Part shown: one piece after another, positions 24,236 to 32,165 of the stretch | Position numbering within the stretch: the stretch's first letter is position 1 | Layout: every line of letters begins with the position of its first letter | Source of the DNA: Dietzia sp. JS16-p6b | Lineage (GTDB): Bacteria; Actinomycetota; Actinomycetes; Mycobacteriales; Mycobacteriaceae | Direction: 5' to 3' | Length of the DNA: 64,000 nucleotides | Assembly: GCF_003052165.1 (NCBI RefSeq) | Contig: NZ_CP024869.1 | Location: forward strand, 2,638,001-2,702,000 | Notes under the pieces: model-generated | Databases searched by the model: none | What the model saw: only the letters and a program-made list of their open reading frames with translations | What the model was told of the DNA's origin: nothing | Position numbers and translations under genes: made by a program

Positions 24236-25323
24236 GGGATCCCCCCCTCGTGGCACCGTGGCGCGACGTTCGTGTACACCGTGTGGTTGACGACGGGTCC
24301 GCCGCTGGGCAGCAGGTTGGGCACGTTGTTGCCCGGTCCGCTGACCACGTCGAGTCCGCACAGATAGAACTGGAACCAGGACCCGAACGACCCCATCCGG
24401 ATGAGGTTGTCGGTATTGACCGGCAGGTTCTCCAGGACCTCGCTCAGCGTCCCCTGGTTGGCGTTGATGTTGTCGCTGATCAGCTTCAGGTGGTCGAGCG
24501 ATTCGTCGACGGCCGGCCGGGTCGCGGTGACCACGTTCTCGGCCGAGGACGTGAGGTCGGCGATCGAGTCCAGTGAGCTGCCGATCGCATCGCGTTCCTG
24601 CGCGAGTCCCTCGACCAGTTGCCTCGTGGTCACCACGAGCTGCTGGAACTGCACGTCGCGTTCGTTGATGGTCTGCAGGACCCGGGTGAGGTTGTCGATG
24701 ACCTCCCCGATCACCTGGTCGCGATCGGCCAGGTGGTTGGTCAGTTCGCCGGTCTGACGGACCAGACTGGTCACCGTCCCGCCTTCGCCCTGGAGGACCC
24801 GGATCAGGGAGTCCGCCAGCGCGTTGACGTCCTCGGGCTGCAGGGTCGTGAACAGGGGGCGGAAGCCGTTGAACAGCGCCGTGAGGTCGACCGCGGGCGA
24901 GGTGTTCTCGATGCCGATCACGGTGCCCTCGGGTAGCTCCGGCTGAGCCGGCCCGGGTTCCCGGGAGATGTTCATGTACCGCTGGCCGATCATGTTCCGG
25001 AAGCGGAGCGTGAGGTGCGCGTCCGCAGGGAGGGTGCGGTCACCGGACAGGGTGAAGTGCACCAGGGCCTGGTCGCGGTCGTGGACCTCGAAGTCGTTCA
25101 CGTGGCCCACCACGACCCCGGCGATCCGGACGTCGTCGCCCTTCTCCAGCATGGTCACGTCGGAGAAGACGGCCGAGTACTGGGTCCCGTCCTCCCGCGT
25201 GCCGCCGCGGATGGTCGTGGCCAGCACCGTGCTGAGCATGACGGTGACGACGATGAACACCGCGAGCTTGATGAACGAGCCGAGGAGCCCACCGCGGAAC
25301 AGGGCTTTGACTTTGGCGTTCAT
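24232..25323 (-). CDS. mceB: Mce-family protein B
   Basis: A 363-residue MceB. One N-terminal transmembrane helix (FIKLAVFIVVTVMLSTVLA), the Mce domain (VFSDVTMLEKGDDVRIAGVV; RFRNMIGQRYMNI) and a helical domain. It ends with a Cys-containing segment (YLCGLDVVSGPG...APRCHEGG) seen in many MceB proteins. The ATG at 25323 overlaps the mceA stop by 4 bp. Subunit of the Mce lipid importer. Confidence 0.93.
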   Translation of the reverse strand: MNAKVKALFRGGLLGSFIKLAVFIVVTVMLSTVLATTIRGGTREDGTQYSAVFSDVTMLEKGDDVRIAGVVVGHVNDFEVHDRDQALVHFTLSGDRTLPADAHLTLRFRNMIGQRYMNISREPGPAQPELPEGTVIGIENTSPAVDLTALFNGFRPLFTTLQPEDVNALADSLIRVLQGEGGTVTSLVRQTGELTNHLADRDQVIGEVIDNLTRVLQTINERDVQFQQLVVTTRQLVEGLAQERDAIGSSLDSIADLTSSAENVVTATRPAVDESLDHLKLISDNINANQGTLSEVLENLPVNTDNLIRMGSFGSWFQFYLCGLDVVSGPGNNVPNLLPSGGPVVNHTVYTNVAPRCHEGGIP

Positions 25324-26756
25324 CGGAAGCTCACCTCCGTCCCACGGAGAGCCGGCGCCCCGATCCCGCCGATCCACGCGGGGATGTCCGCCGCGTCGCG
25401 ATCGGTGGCGACGCCGTACACGGTGCGCACGGTGTCGGTCTCCAGCGGGGAGCCCGCATAGGCCATCGCCATGACGTCACGGTCCCGACCGGCGGTGACG
25501 GTCGAGGGGAACGGGAGGTTGGGCTGCTCGGGGACTGCGCGTCCCGGTGCCGCCGGCACGGATCCGCGGGTCCGCAGGGCGGGCACCGGGCCGTCCTGGT
25601 CGAGCGGGTTGGGCAGCGTCGGGATGAATTCCGGCCCGGGGTTCCTGGTGGGCGTCTGATAGGACCCGTCGGCGATGGCGCCACCGGGTGCTCCGCCGAA
25701 GATCTGCGGCTCCACGGCCGGGTCGTAACACCTCGGGCCCCGTGTGTCGAAGAACCGGGGTTCGTCCTGATTGGGCACGTAGCGTCCCTTGGGGTTGACG
25801 ACCTCGATCGTCACCCGGATACCCGGGTTCGGGGTTCCCACCCCGAGGATCGCGTCGGAGCGGTCGAGCGCGGTCATGAAGTTGTCCACGGTGCACGGCA
25901 GAGCCGGTGAGTACTCGGCCAGGTACTCCAGGGACGTCCGTGAGTCGATCGCGAGGGCGATGAGATCGGAGCGGTTGTCGGCGAGGAATCCGGTGAGGAC
26001 GTCGGCCGAGGAACTGATCCGCTGCAGGCCGTCCGCGATGTCGGTGCGGCGCTGGATCACCGTGTCCCCGGTGGTGCGCAGCGCGTCGAGAGCGTGGATG
26101 AGGTCGGGCAGCGCCTCGGAATAGGTCTGGGAGAAGGTCGCGAGATCCTCGAGACCGGACTCCAACGCGGGCATCTCCTCGGAGATGCCGTCGAAGACCC
26201 GCCCGATCTCCACGAATCCGGCGCCGATCTCGTCGCCACGGCCCGCGAGCGCCTGGTTGATCGCGCCGAGCGTTCCGGCCAGCTTCTCCGGGGGGACCGC
26301 CTCCAGCACCGGAAGCAATCCGTCGAGGACGCGGCCGAGCTCGATCGCGTTCCCGCGGGTGTCCTGCTCGATGGTGGCACCCGGTTCGATCGTCCCGACG
26401 GGCTGCTCGGGGAATCCGAGGGCGACGTACCTCTCGCCGAAGAGCGTCTTGGGCAGCAGACGACCACTGATGTTGGCCGGGAGCTGGTCGACGAACGCGG
26501 GGTCGAACTCCATGTTCACGCGGACGCGCTGACCCTCGGGCTCGACGCCGGACACCCGCCCGACCAGGACCCCCCGTGCCTTGACGTCGGCGTCGTTGGG
26601 CAACGCGAACGCCATGTCGTCGGTGTACATGGTGACGCTGTCCGAGGCGGTGAAGGCTCGGTTGTAGATCGCGATGGTGGTCCCCACGAAGACCAGCACG
26701 ATCACGATGAACAGCGCCGCGAGCAGTCGCTTGGACACGGCTGACAATTCGTTCAT
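25320..26756 (-). CDS. mceA: Mce-family protein A
   Basis: A 478-residue MceA. Membrane helix at residues ~10-30 (LLAALFIVIVLVFVGTTIAI), the Mce domain (ADVKARGVLVGRVSGV; LLPKTLFGERYVAL), the helical domain to about residue 290, then a long Pro/Gly-rich extension (about 330-440) with a Cys pair region (ALPCTVDNF, PRCYDPAV). Start ATG 26756 overlaps the yrbEB stop. First Mce subunit gene. Substrate class (sterol, fatty acid or other lipid) cannot be assigned from sequence; no sterol-catabolism genes lie in this window. Confidence 0.93.
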   Translation of the reverse strand: MNELSAVSKRLLAALFIVIVLVFVGTTIAIYNRAFTASDSVTMYTDDMAFALPNDADVKARGVLVGRVSGVEPEGQRVRVNMEFDPAFVDQLPANISGRLLPKTLFGERYVALGFPEQPVGTIEPGATIEQDTRGNAIELGRVLDGLLPVLEAVPPEKLAGTLGAINQALAGRGDEIGAGFVEIGRVFDGISEEMPALESGLEDLATFSQTYSEALPDLIHALDALRTTGDTVIQRRTDIADGLQRISSSADVLTGFLADNRSDLIALAIDSRTSLEYLAEYSPALPCTVDNFMTALDRSDAILGVGTPNPGIRVTIEVVNPKGRYVPNQDEPRFFDTRGPRCYDPAVEPQIFGGAPGGAIADGSYQTPTRNPGPEFIPTLPNPLDQDGPVPALRTRGSVPAAPGRAVPEQPNLPFPSTVTAGRDRDVMAMAYAGSPLETDTVRTVYGVATDRDAADIPAWIGGIGAPALRGTEVSFR

Positions 26757-27610
26757 CCCGCCACCCTCACAGTCGTGGTGGTGCCCCAGAGGGCGAGTCC
26801 GACGAAGAAGTTCAGGATGGCCACCACGACGATCGTGGTCCGCACCGCGCGGCCCACGGCCACGCCGACACCGGCGGGGCCGCCCGACGCGGTGAAGCCG
26901 TAGAAGCAATGGATCATCACCAGGACGAACGCGAAGATGATCACCTTGATGAATGAGTAGATCACGTCTTCCGGCGGCAGGAAGAGATGGAAGTAGTGGT
27001 CGAACGAGCCCGTCGACTGCCCCTGCACCATGGTGTTGACGGCGCGTGTGGCCATATAGGAGGAGAGCAGCCCCACCACGTACAACGGGATGACGGCGAT
27101 GAATCCGGCGATGATCCGGGTGGTGACGAGGTACGGCACGCTGGGGATCGCCATGACCTCGAGCGCGTCGATCTCCTCCGAGATGCGCATCGCGCCGAGT
27201 TGGGCCGTGAAGCCGCACCCGACGGTGGCCGACAACGCGAGCGCGGCGACCAGCGGGGCCACCTCGCGGGTGTTGACGTAGGCGGACAGGAAGCCGGTGA
27301 GCACCGAGCTCCCGATCTGGTCCAGCGCGGCGTACCCCTGCAGTCCCACGACGACGCCCGTGAACCCGCTCATCATGACGATCACGCCGATGGTTCCACC
27401 GAGGACAGCGAGCACGCCGACGCCGAAGGTCACCTCGGCGATGAGGCGGAGGACCTCTTTCCGGTAGTGCACGAGTGTCTGCGGGATCCAGCGGATCGCC
27501 CGGAGATGGAACGCGAGCTGGTCCCCGAGGCTGTCGAACGAGCTGATCGGCCCGCGCACCATCGCCCGGAGCCGGGCCCTGGTGGGCCCGACATCGGTGA
27601 ATATCGCCAT
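26753..27610 (-). CDS. yrbEB: YrbE-type permease B of the Mce transporter
   Basis: A 285-residue MlaE-family permease with about five to six membrane helices. The conserved cytoplasmic segment GCGFTAQLGAMRISEEIDAL (the EExDAL coupling helix that contacts the ATPase) is at about residues 132-151. Start chosen: ATG 27610, which overlaps the yrbEA stop (TGATG) and has GAAGGGG 5 nt upstream. A GTG one codon earlier is too close to that site. Together with yrbEA it forms the permease dimer driven by MceG. Confidence 0.92.
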   Translation of the reverse strand: MAIFTDVGPTRARLRAMVRGPISSFDSLGDQLAFHLRAIRWIPQTLVHYRKEVLRLIAEVTFGVGVLAVLGGTIGVIVMMSGFTGVVVGLQGYAALDQIGSSVLTGFLSAYVNTREVAPLVAALALSATVGCGFTAQLGAMRISEEIDALEVMAIPSVPYLVTTRIIAGFIAVIPLYVVGLLSSYMATRAVNTMVQGQSTGSFDHYFHLFLPPEDVIYSFIKVIIFAFVLVMIHCFYGFTASGGPAGVGVAVGRAVRTTIVVVAILNFFVGLALWGTTTTVRVAG

Positions 27611-28440
27611 CACGACCCCTTCGGCGGAACGATCTGCAGGTACATCGCCGTGAGGATGAGATTGGCGAAGAACAGCAGGAGGAATGTCAGGACCACTCCG
27701 AGGTTGACGGCGTCGCCGACGCCCTTCGGGCCACCCTTGGGGTTCATACCGCAGTACGAGGACACCACCCCGGCGATGAGCCCGAAGATCAATGCCTTGA
27801 CGGAGGACATGATGAAGTCCGGCAACTGGGCGAGGGCGCCGAAGGACATGAGGTACGCACCCGGGGTGCCCCCCTGCAGCAGGATGTTGAAGACGTATCC
27901 GCCGGCGATGCCGACGATGGAGACGAGACCGTTGAGCAGTACCGCGATGAGCATCATCCCCAGGACGCGGGGCACGACGAGCCGCTGGACGGGATCGATG
28001 CCGAGTACCCGCATGGCGTCGAGTTCCTCACGGATCGTCCGCGCGCCCAGGTCGGCGGCCACCGCGGAGCCGGCGGCTCCCGCGATGAGCAGCGAGGTCA
28101 CCAGGGGCGCCCCCTGCTGGACCACGGCGAGAACGCCCGTCGCGCCGGTGTACGCCTCGGCCCCGAGCTGCTGGACGAGCGATCCCGTCTGCATGGCCAC
28201 GACCGCCCCGAACGGGATCGCGACCAGCGCCGACGGCAGGATCGTCACCGACGCGATGAACCACGATTGCTCGATGAACTCGCGGAACTGGAACGGCCTC
28301 CTGAAAATTCCACGAATCACCTCGAGGAAGAGACGGAAGACCTTTCCCGCCTCGCCGACCGCGTTCCGGACGCCGCCTCCCACGTCCGCCGGAGACACAC
28401 CGGACCTCACCTCGGGTTGCTGACCAGCACCCTCCGCCAT
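27610..28440 (-). CDS. yrbEA: YrbE-type permease A of the Mce transporter
   Basis: A 276-residue MlaE-family permease. The N-terminal amphipathic stretch is followed by hydrophobic segments and the coupling motif ADLGARTIREELDAMRVLGI (about residues 127-146). It lies 27 bp after mceG and overlaps yrbEB. Inner-membrane half of the Mce lipid importer. Confidence 0.92.
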   Translation of the reverse strand: MAEGAGQQPEVRSGVSPADVGGGVRNAVGEAGKVFRLFLEVIRGIFRRPFQFREFIEQSWFIASVTILPSALVAIPFGAVVAMQTGSLVQQLGAEAYTGATGVLAVVQQGAPLVTSLLIAGAAGSAVAADLGARTIREELDAMRVLGIDPVQRLVVPRVLGMMLIAVLLNGLVSIVGIAGGYVFNILLQGGTPGAYLMSFGALAQLPDFIMSSVKALIFGLIAGVVSSYCGMNPKGGPKGVGDAVNLGVVLTFLLLFFANLILTAMYLQIVPPKGS

Positions 28441-28467
28441 CTACTTCCCCCGACCTCTCCGGTGTCC

Positions 28468-29583
28468 TCAGTTCTCGTCGGACCCGTAGTGGTCGTCGAT
28501 TCCCGTGATCGTGCTGTCCGCGGCGCCCACCGGGGTGGCCCCCGCCGTAGCGACCCCCGCCGGCGCGGTCGCGGCGTGCTTGCCGTTGCCGCCGTGCCCG
28601 CGGGCCGCCCACTCGGCCCGGATGGCCTCCTGCGCGCCCGGGGGGAGGGTGTCCAGCATCTCGGCCACCCGCTTCTCGCGACGGATCTCACCCTTGCGCT
28701 CCGGGCCACCGGGAGTCGGCTGCATCTGGGGCGGGACCCCCGTCACCTCGTCCTCGCCCGGGGAGCCGTCGTTGTGCCCGGCATCGGCGTGCGCCTGCTC
28801 CTCCCGCATCTGTGCGTCGTCCTTCTCCTCGGACATGCCGATCGGGCCCAGCTTGGACCCCCGGAGGAACTGACGGACCGAGGGTTCCTCGCTGGTGAGC
28901 AGGACCTCGCGCGGCCCGAACATGACGAGCTTCTTGCGGTAGAGCATCCCCAGGTTGTCCGGGACGGTCCGGGCCAGGTTGATGTTGTGCGTCACGATGA
29001 GGATGGTGGCGTCGATCTGCGCGTTGATGTCGATCAACAGCTGTGCGAGGTAGGTGGTGCGGACCGGGTCCAGACCCGAGTCGGGCTCGTCGACCAGGAT
29101 GATCTCGGGATCCAGCACGAGGGCGCGGGCGAGGCCGGCGCGCTTGCGCATGCCGCCGGAGATCTCCCCGGGCAGTTTGCCCTCGGCGCCGGTGAGACCG
29201 GTGAGCTCGAGCTTCTCCATGACGACGTCGCGGATCTCGCTCTCCGACTTGCGTGTGTGCTCCCGCAGCGGGAACGCCACGTTGTCGTAGAGGTCCATCG
29301 ACCCGAAGAGCGCGCCGTCCTGGAACAGGACGCCGAACAGCTTGCGGATCTCGTAGAGCTCCTTGGCGGTGCACTGGAGGATGTCGGTGCCGTCGATGAT
29401 GATCTGGCCGCGTTCGGGGCGCAGGAGACCGATCAGCGACTTGAGGAACACCGACTTGCCGGTGCCCGACGGACCCAGGAGCGCGCTCACCTCCCCCTCG
29501 GGAAGGGTGAACGAGACGTCCTCCCAGATCTTCTGCGATCCGAAGGACTTGGTCAGCCCCTCGACAGATATCTCGATACCCAC
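28468..29583 (-). CDS. mceG: ATPase of the Mce transporter
   Basis: A 371-residue ABC ATPase, the MceG/Mkl (Rv0655) type. With the GTG start at 29583 (ribosome site GAGGAG, 7 nt) Walker A is GPSGTGKS at residues 37-44. The ABC signature ISGGMRKRAGLARAL and Walker B ILVDEPDSGLDP follow at about 140 and 160. The C-terminal ~120 residues (from PIGMSEEKDDAQM) are the extension special to MceG. A start nine codons upstream is possible. It is the first gene of the mce operon, 27 bp before yrbEA. In M. tuberculosis the equivalent gene is not linked to any mce operon. Confidence 0.95.
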   Translation of the reverse strand: MGIEISVEGLTKSFGSQKIWEDVSFTLPEGEVSALLGPSGTGKSVFLKSLIGLLRPERGQIIIDGTDILQCTAKELYEIRKLFGVLFQDGALFGSMDLYDNVAFPLREHTRKSESEIRDVVMEKLELTGLTGAEGKLPGEISGGMRKRAGLARALVLDPEIILVDEPDSGLDPVRTTYLAQLLIDINAQIDATILIVTHNINLARTVPDNLGMLYRKKLVMFGPREVLLTSEEPSVRQFLRGSKLGPIGMSEEKDDAQMREEQAHADAGHNDGSPGEDEVTGVPPQMQPTPGGPERKGEIRREKRVAEMLDTLPPGAQEAIRAEWAARGHGGNGKHAATAPAGVATAGATPVGAADSTITGIDDHYGSDEN

Positions 29584-29654
29584 GACACCACTCCTCACTG
29601 CAGCCATCATCTGTGGCCACGGTCACTGTAAACTACCGCTCCGAGGGCGTGCTT

Positions 29655-29686
29655 CGTTACATACCGATAAGTAATGTATCGCAACG
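29655..29686 (-). promoter_or_regulatory. Candidate mce operon promoter and overlapping inverted repeat
   Basis: This is the most AT-rich stretch near the mce operon. On the minus strand TTGCGA (29679-29684) and TATGTA (29658-29663) are 15 bp apart, a short-spaced -35/-10 pair giving a ~70-nt leader to mceG. The same DNA is an imperfect inverted repeat: CGTT..ATAC on the left and GTAT...AACG on the right, with 11 bp between. A dimeric repressor of TetR or similar type could block this promoter. No such regulator gene is adjacent. Confidence 0.45.
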
Positions 29687-29717
29687 AACCTCGCCCGACC
29701 GACCTGCAGAAATGCCG

Positions 29718-29753
29718 GAGGGGCGGCCCGGCGATGTCGCCGGACCGCCCCTC
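29718..29753 (-). terminator. Terminator downstream of rplL
   Basis: Starting about 20 bp past the rplL stop is a 17-bp stem (29718-29734 with 29737-29753) with one G-T pair and a two-base centre, followed on the minus strand by ATTTCT. It separates rplJL from the mce promoter. Confidence 0.8.
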
Positions 29754-29774
29754 ACGGGCGCGTGGTGCGTCAGC

Positions 29775-30161
29775 TCACTTGAGCGAGACCTTGGCACCGG
29801 CCTCCTCGAGCTTGGCCTTGGCGGCCTCGGCGGCCTCCTTGTCGGCCTTCTCGATGATCGCCTTGGGGGCGGACTCGACGAGGTCCTTGGCCTCCTTGAG
29901 GCCCAGGCCCGAGACGATCTCGCGGACGACCTTGATCACGCCGATCTTCTTCTCGCCGGCCGACTCGAGGACGACGTCGAACTCGTCCTGCTCGGCGGCG
30001 GCCTCGGCACCGGCAGCCGGGGCGCCGGCGGCCGCGACGGCGACCGGAGCGGCCGCGGTGACCTCGAAGGTGTCCTCGAACAGCTTCACGAACTCGGAGA
30101 GCTCGAGAAGAGTCATCTCCTTGAAGGCCTCGAGCAGCTCGTCGTTGCTGAGCTTCGCCAT
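29775..30161 (-). CDS. rplL: 50S ribosomal protein L7/L12
   Basis: A 128-residue L7/L12 with the N-terminal dimerisation helix ([20 protein letters not shown]), an Ala/Gly-rich hinge (about residues 38-55) and the C-terminal factor-binding domain ([16 protein letters not shown]). It forms the stalk that recruits translation GTPases. It follows rplJ by 60 bp and is followed by a strong hairpin. Confidence 0.98.
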   Translation of the reverse strand: MAKLSNDELLEAFKEMTLLELSEFVKLFEDTFEVTAAAPVAVAAAGAPAAGAEAAAEQDEFDVVLESAGEKKIGVIKVVREIVSGLGLKEAKDLVESAPKAIIEKADKEAAEAAKAKLEEAGAKVSLK

Positions 30162-30221
30162 GGTGGCGTCCTTTCTGTTGGTCCCGGAACCGTCACGCGG
30201 CCCGGAAACGTGTGGGGTGTG

Positions 30222-30734
30222 TCAGTTCTTCTCGTCCTGCAGCGCCGCGAACAGACGTGCCAGCTGCGAGGCGGGCGCGTTGAACAGGCCGGCGGCCTTG
30301 GCCTGGTTGCCCTTGAGGGCACCGGCCATCTTCGCGAGGAGGACCTCGCGGGACTCGAGCTCGGCGATCTTGTCGAGTTCGGCGGCGGACAGCGTTGCGC
30401 CGTCCATCACTCCGCCCTTGACGATGAGCGCCTTGTTGTCCTTGGTGAAGGTCTTGAGCGCCTTGGCGGCGTCCACGACCTCACCGGTGACGAACGCGAT
30501 GGCGGTGGGGCCGGTCAGGAGGTCGTCGAGACCCTCGACACCGGCTTCCTTCGCCGCACGCTTGACCAGGGTGTTCTTGGCCACGGTGTACGTGGCGGAG
30601 TCACCCAGCGCCTTGCGCAGTGCGGTGACCTGCGGAACGGAGAGTCCGCGGTACTCGGTGACCACGGCCGTGGTGGAGTTCTGGAAATGCTCCTTGATCT
30701 CCTCGACGGCCTGGACCTTTGCGGGCTTTGCCAT
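30222..30734 (-). CDS. rplJ: 50S ribosomal protein L10
   Basis: A 170-residue L10, the base of the ribosomal stalk. It has the rRNA-binding N-terminal domain ([19 protein letters not shown]) and a C-terminal helix that carries L12 dimers. ATG 30734. It has a ~245-nt leader after the likely promoter, consistent with feedback control of rplJL by L10 binding its own mRNA, known in many bacteria. Confidence 0.97.
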   Translation of the reverse strand: MAKPAKVQAVEEIKEHFQNSTTAVVTEYRGLSVPQVTALRKALGDSATYTVAKNTLVKRAAKEAGVEGLDDLLTGPTAIAFVTGEVVDAAKALKTFTKDNKALIVKGGVMDGATLSAAELDKIAELESREVLLAKMAGALKGNQAKAAGLFNAPASQLARLFAALQDEKN

Positions 30735-30981
30735 GTTTCGCCTCCTCTCTGCTTCTCACTGCCGAGAAATGCGCGAACGCCCCGGGCGCAGGTGGCACGG
30801 GGCGTGGAGGAGGCGGGCTCGGTGGCTCGCGGTGTCCTACGCTGACCGGTGTTCTCCTGCGCGGGCCGTCCGGGCGCTCCCGGACCCTTCGACCGCCCCC
30901 GGCGGGGACGGTGACCTGCGGTCTTCGGTGAAACTTGATCAGGTGCCCGACGGACGGATCCGGCAGGCGTTCAAACTTCCC
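30735..30981 (-). promoter_or_regulatory. rplJ leader, putative L10 autoregulatory RNA
   Basis: The stretch from the predicted rplJ start site to the ATG is about 245 nt, GC-rich and free of any convincing gene. L10-leader RNAs occupy this position in many bacteria, and bind the L10-L12 complex to repress translation. I cannot confirm the kink-turn structure by eye, so this rests on position and length. Confidence 0.4.
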
Positions 30982-30987
30982 CATCAG

Positions 30988-31015
30988 GGTATAGGCGACG
31001 GGCCGCCCCCGCCAA
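30988..31015 (-). promoter_or_regulatory. Candidate rplJ-rplL promoter
   Basis: On the minus strand TTGGCG (31010-31015) and TATACC (30988-30993) are separated by 16 bp, a good housekeeping promoter. It lies within the divergent gap between rplJ and the lipid kinase gene. Confidence 0.6.
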
Positions 31016-31070
31016 ATCGACGGCCGACCGGGGAATGGCGGGTCGGGCGCGTTTCTGACACTGTGGTCCC

Positions 31071-32075
31071 GTGCCTCCCGCCTCCTCCCGCGTCGCCGTC
31101 GTCTACAACCCCATCAAGACGGGGGTCGACGAGGTCCGTCGCCGCACCGTGGAGAGGGCGGCCCTGCACGGGTGGACCGACCCGGTCTTCTACGAGACCA
31201 CCGAGGCCGATCCGGGGGTCGGTCAGGCCGCGGAGGCCGCCGCCGGCGGAGCGGATGGTGCCGGTGGGGTCGGCCTGGTGATCGCCTGCGGAGGGGACGG
31301 CACCGTGCGGTCGGTCGCCCAGGGACTGGTCGGGACCGGGATCCCCATGGGTGTGGTCCCCCTCGGGACGGGCAACCTGCTCGCCCGGAACCTGGACATC
31401 CCGTTGGACGACGTGGACCGTGCACTGCGCGTGGCGATGAGCGGTCGGAGCCGGGGAATCGATCTCGGCATGGTCCGGTACACCGACGGCGAGGGGCACG
31501 CACACGATGATGTCTTCCTCGTCATGCTCGGCGCCGGGATGGACGCGGACATGATCGCCGGCACCCATGACGGCCTCAAGGCCCGGGTCGGGTGGCTCGC
31601 CTACGTCGGCGCCTTCGCCAACACCCTGCTCCGGGGGCACAGAATCAAGGTGGAGTACTCGCTCGACGACGGGCCGGAGATCCACACCCGTGCCCGGACC
31701 CTGCTCGTGGCCAACTGCGGGATGCTCCAGGCGGGGATGATCCTGCTGCCCGACGCCGTGATCGACGACGGCCTGCTCGACGTGTTGGCCATACGGGCCA
31801 AGGGCGCCCTCGGATGGGCGCAGGCCGGCGCGGTACTGGTCCACCACACGTTCCGGCATCAACTCGCCCCCGTCCTTCGGAGGGGATCCTCCCGCGGGGA
31901 GGGCAAGGAACGCCACGAGACCCGGCCACTGGACTTCCGGCAGGGGGAGGCGGTGTCGGCCCGGATACTGGAGAAGCCCGCGTCGTTCCAGATCGACGGC
32001 GAGGAGTGCGGAACCGTCACCGAATTCTCGGCGTGGATCAAGCGTCGCGGTCTGACCGTGCGGGTCGCGCACTGA
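31071..32075 (+). CDS. Diacylglycerol/lipid kinase (YegS-type)
   Basis: A 334-residue DAGK-catalytic-domain protein. The nucleotide motif GGDGT is at residues 74-78 and PLGTGN at about 97-102, with a C-terminal beta-sandwich domain (LLPDAVIDDGLLDVLAIRAK). Such enzymes phosphorylate diacylglycerol or related lipids in phospholipid turnover. The GTG at 31071 has no ribosome site; a GACACT ~10 bp upstream could serve as a -10 for a leaderless transcript. It diverges from rplJ. The acceptor lipid is not determinable. Confidence 0.85.
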   Translation: MPPASSRVAVVYNPIKTGVDEVRRRTVERAALHGWTDPVFYETTEADPGVGQAAEAAAGGADGAGGVGLVIACGGDGTVRSVAQGLVGTGIPMGVVPLGTGNLLARNLDIPLDDVDRALRVAMSGRSRGIDLGMVRYTDGEGHAHDDVFLVMLGAGMDADMIAGTHDGLKARVGWLAYVGAFANTLLRGHRIKVEYSLDDGPEIHTRARTLLVANCGMLQAGMILLPDAVIDDGLLDVLAIRAKGALGWAQAGAVLVHHTFRHQLAPVLRRGSSRGEGKERHETRPLDFRQGEAVSARILEKPASFQIDGEECGTVTEFSAWIKRRGLTVRVAH

Positions 32076-32111
32076 ACTCCCCCGGCATCACGCCGCGGCG
32101 GCCGTGAGAAG

Positions 32112-32141
32112 GCGACGGAGCGCGACGGAGCGCGACGGAGC
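32112..32141. repeat. 10-bp tandem repeat, three copies
   Basis: Three perfect head-to-tail copies of a gcgacggagc decamer lie between the lipid kinase stop and the ribosome site of the CoA-transferase gene. They do not extend into either gene. Confidence 0.85.
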
Positions 32142-32165
32142 GCGCACCAGGAAGGGAGACAAGCG

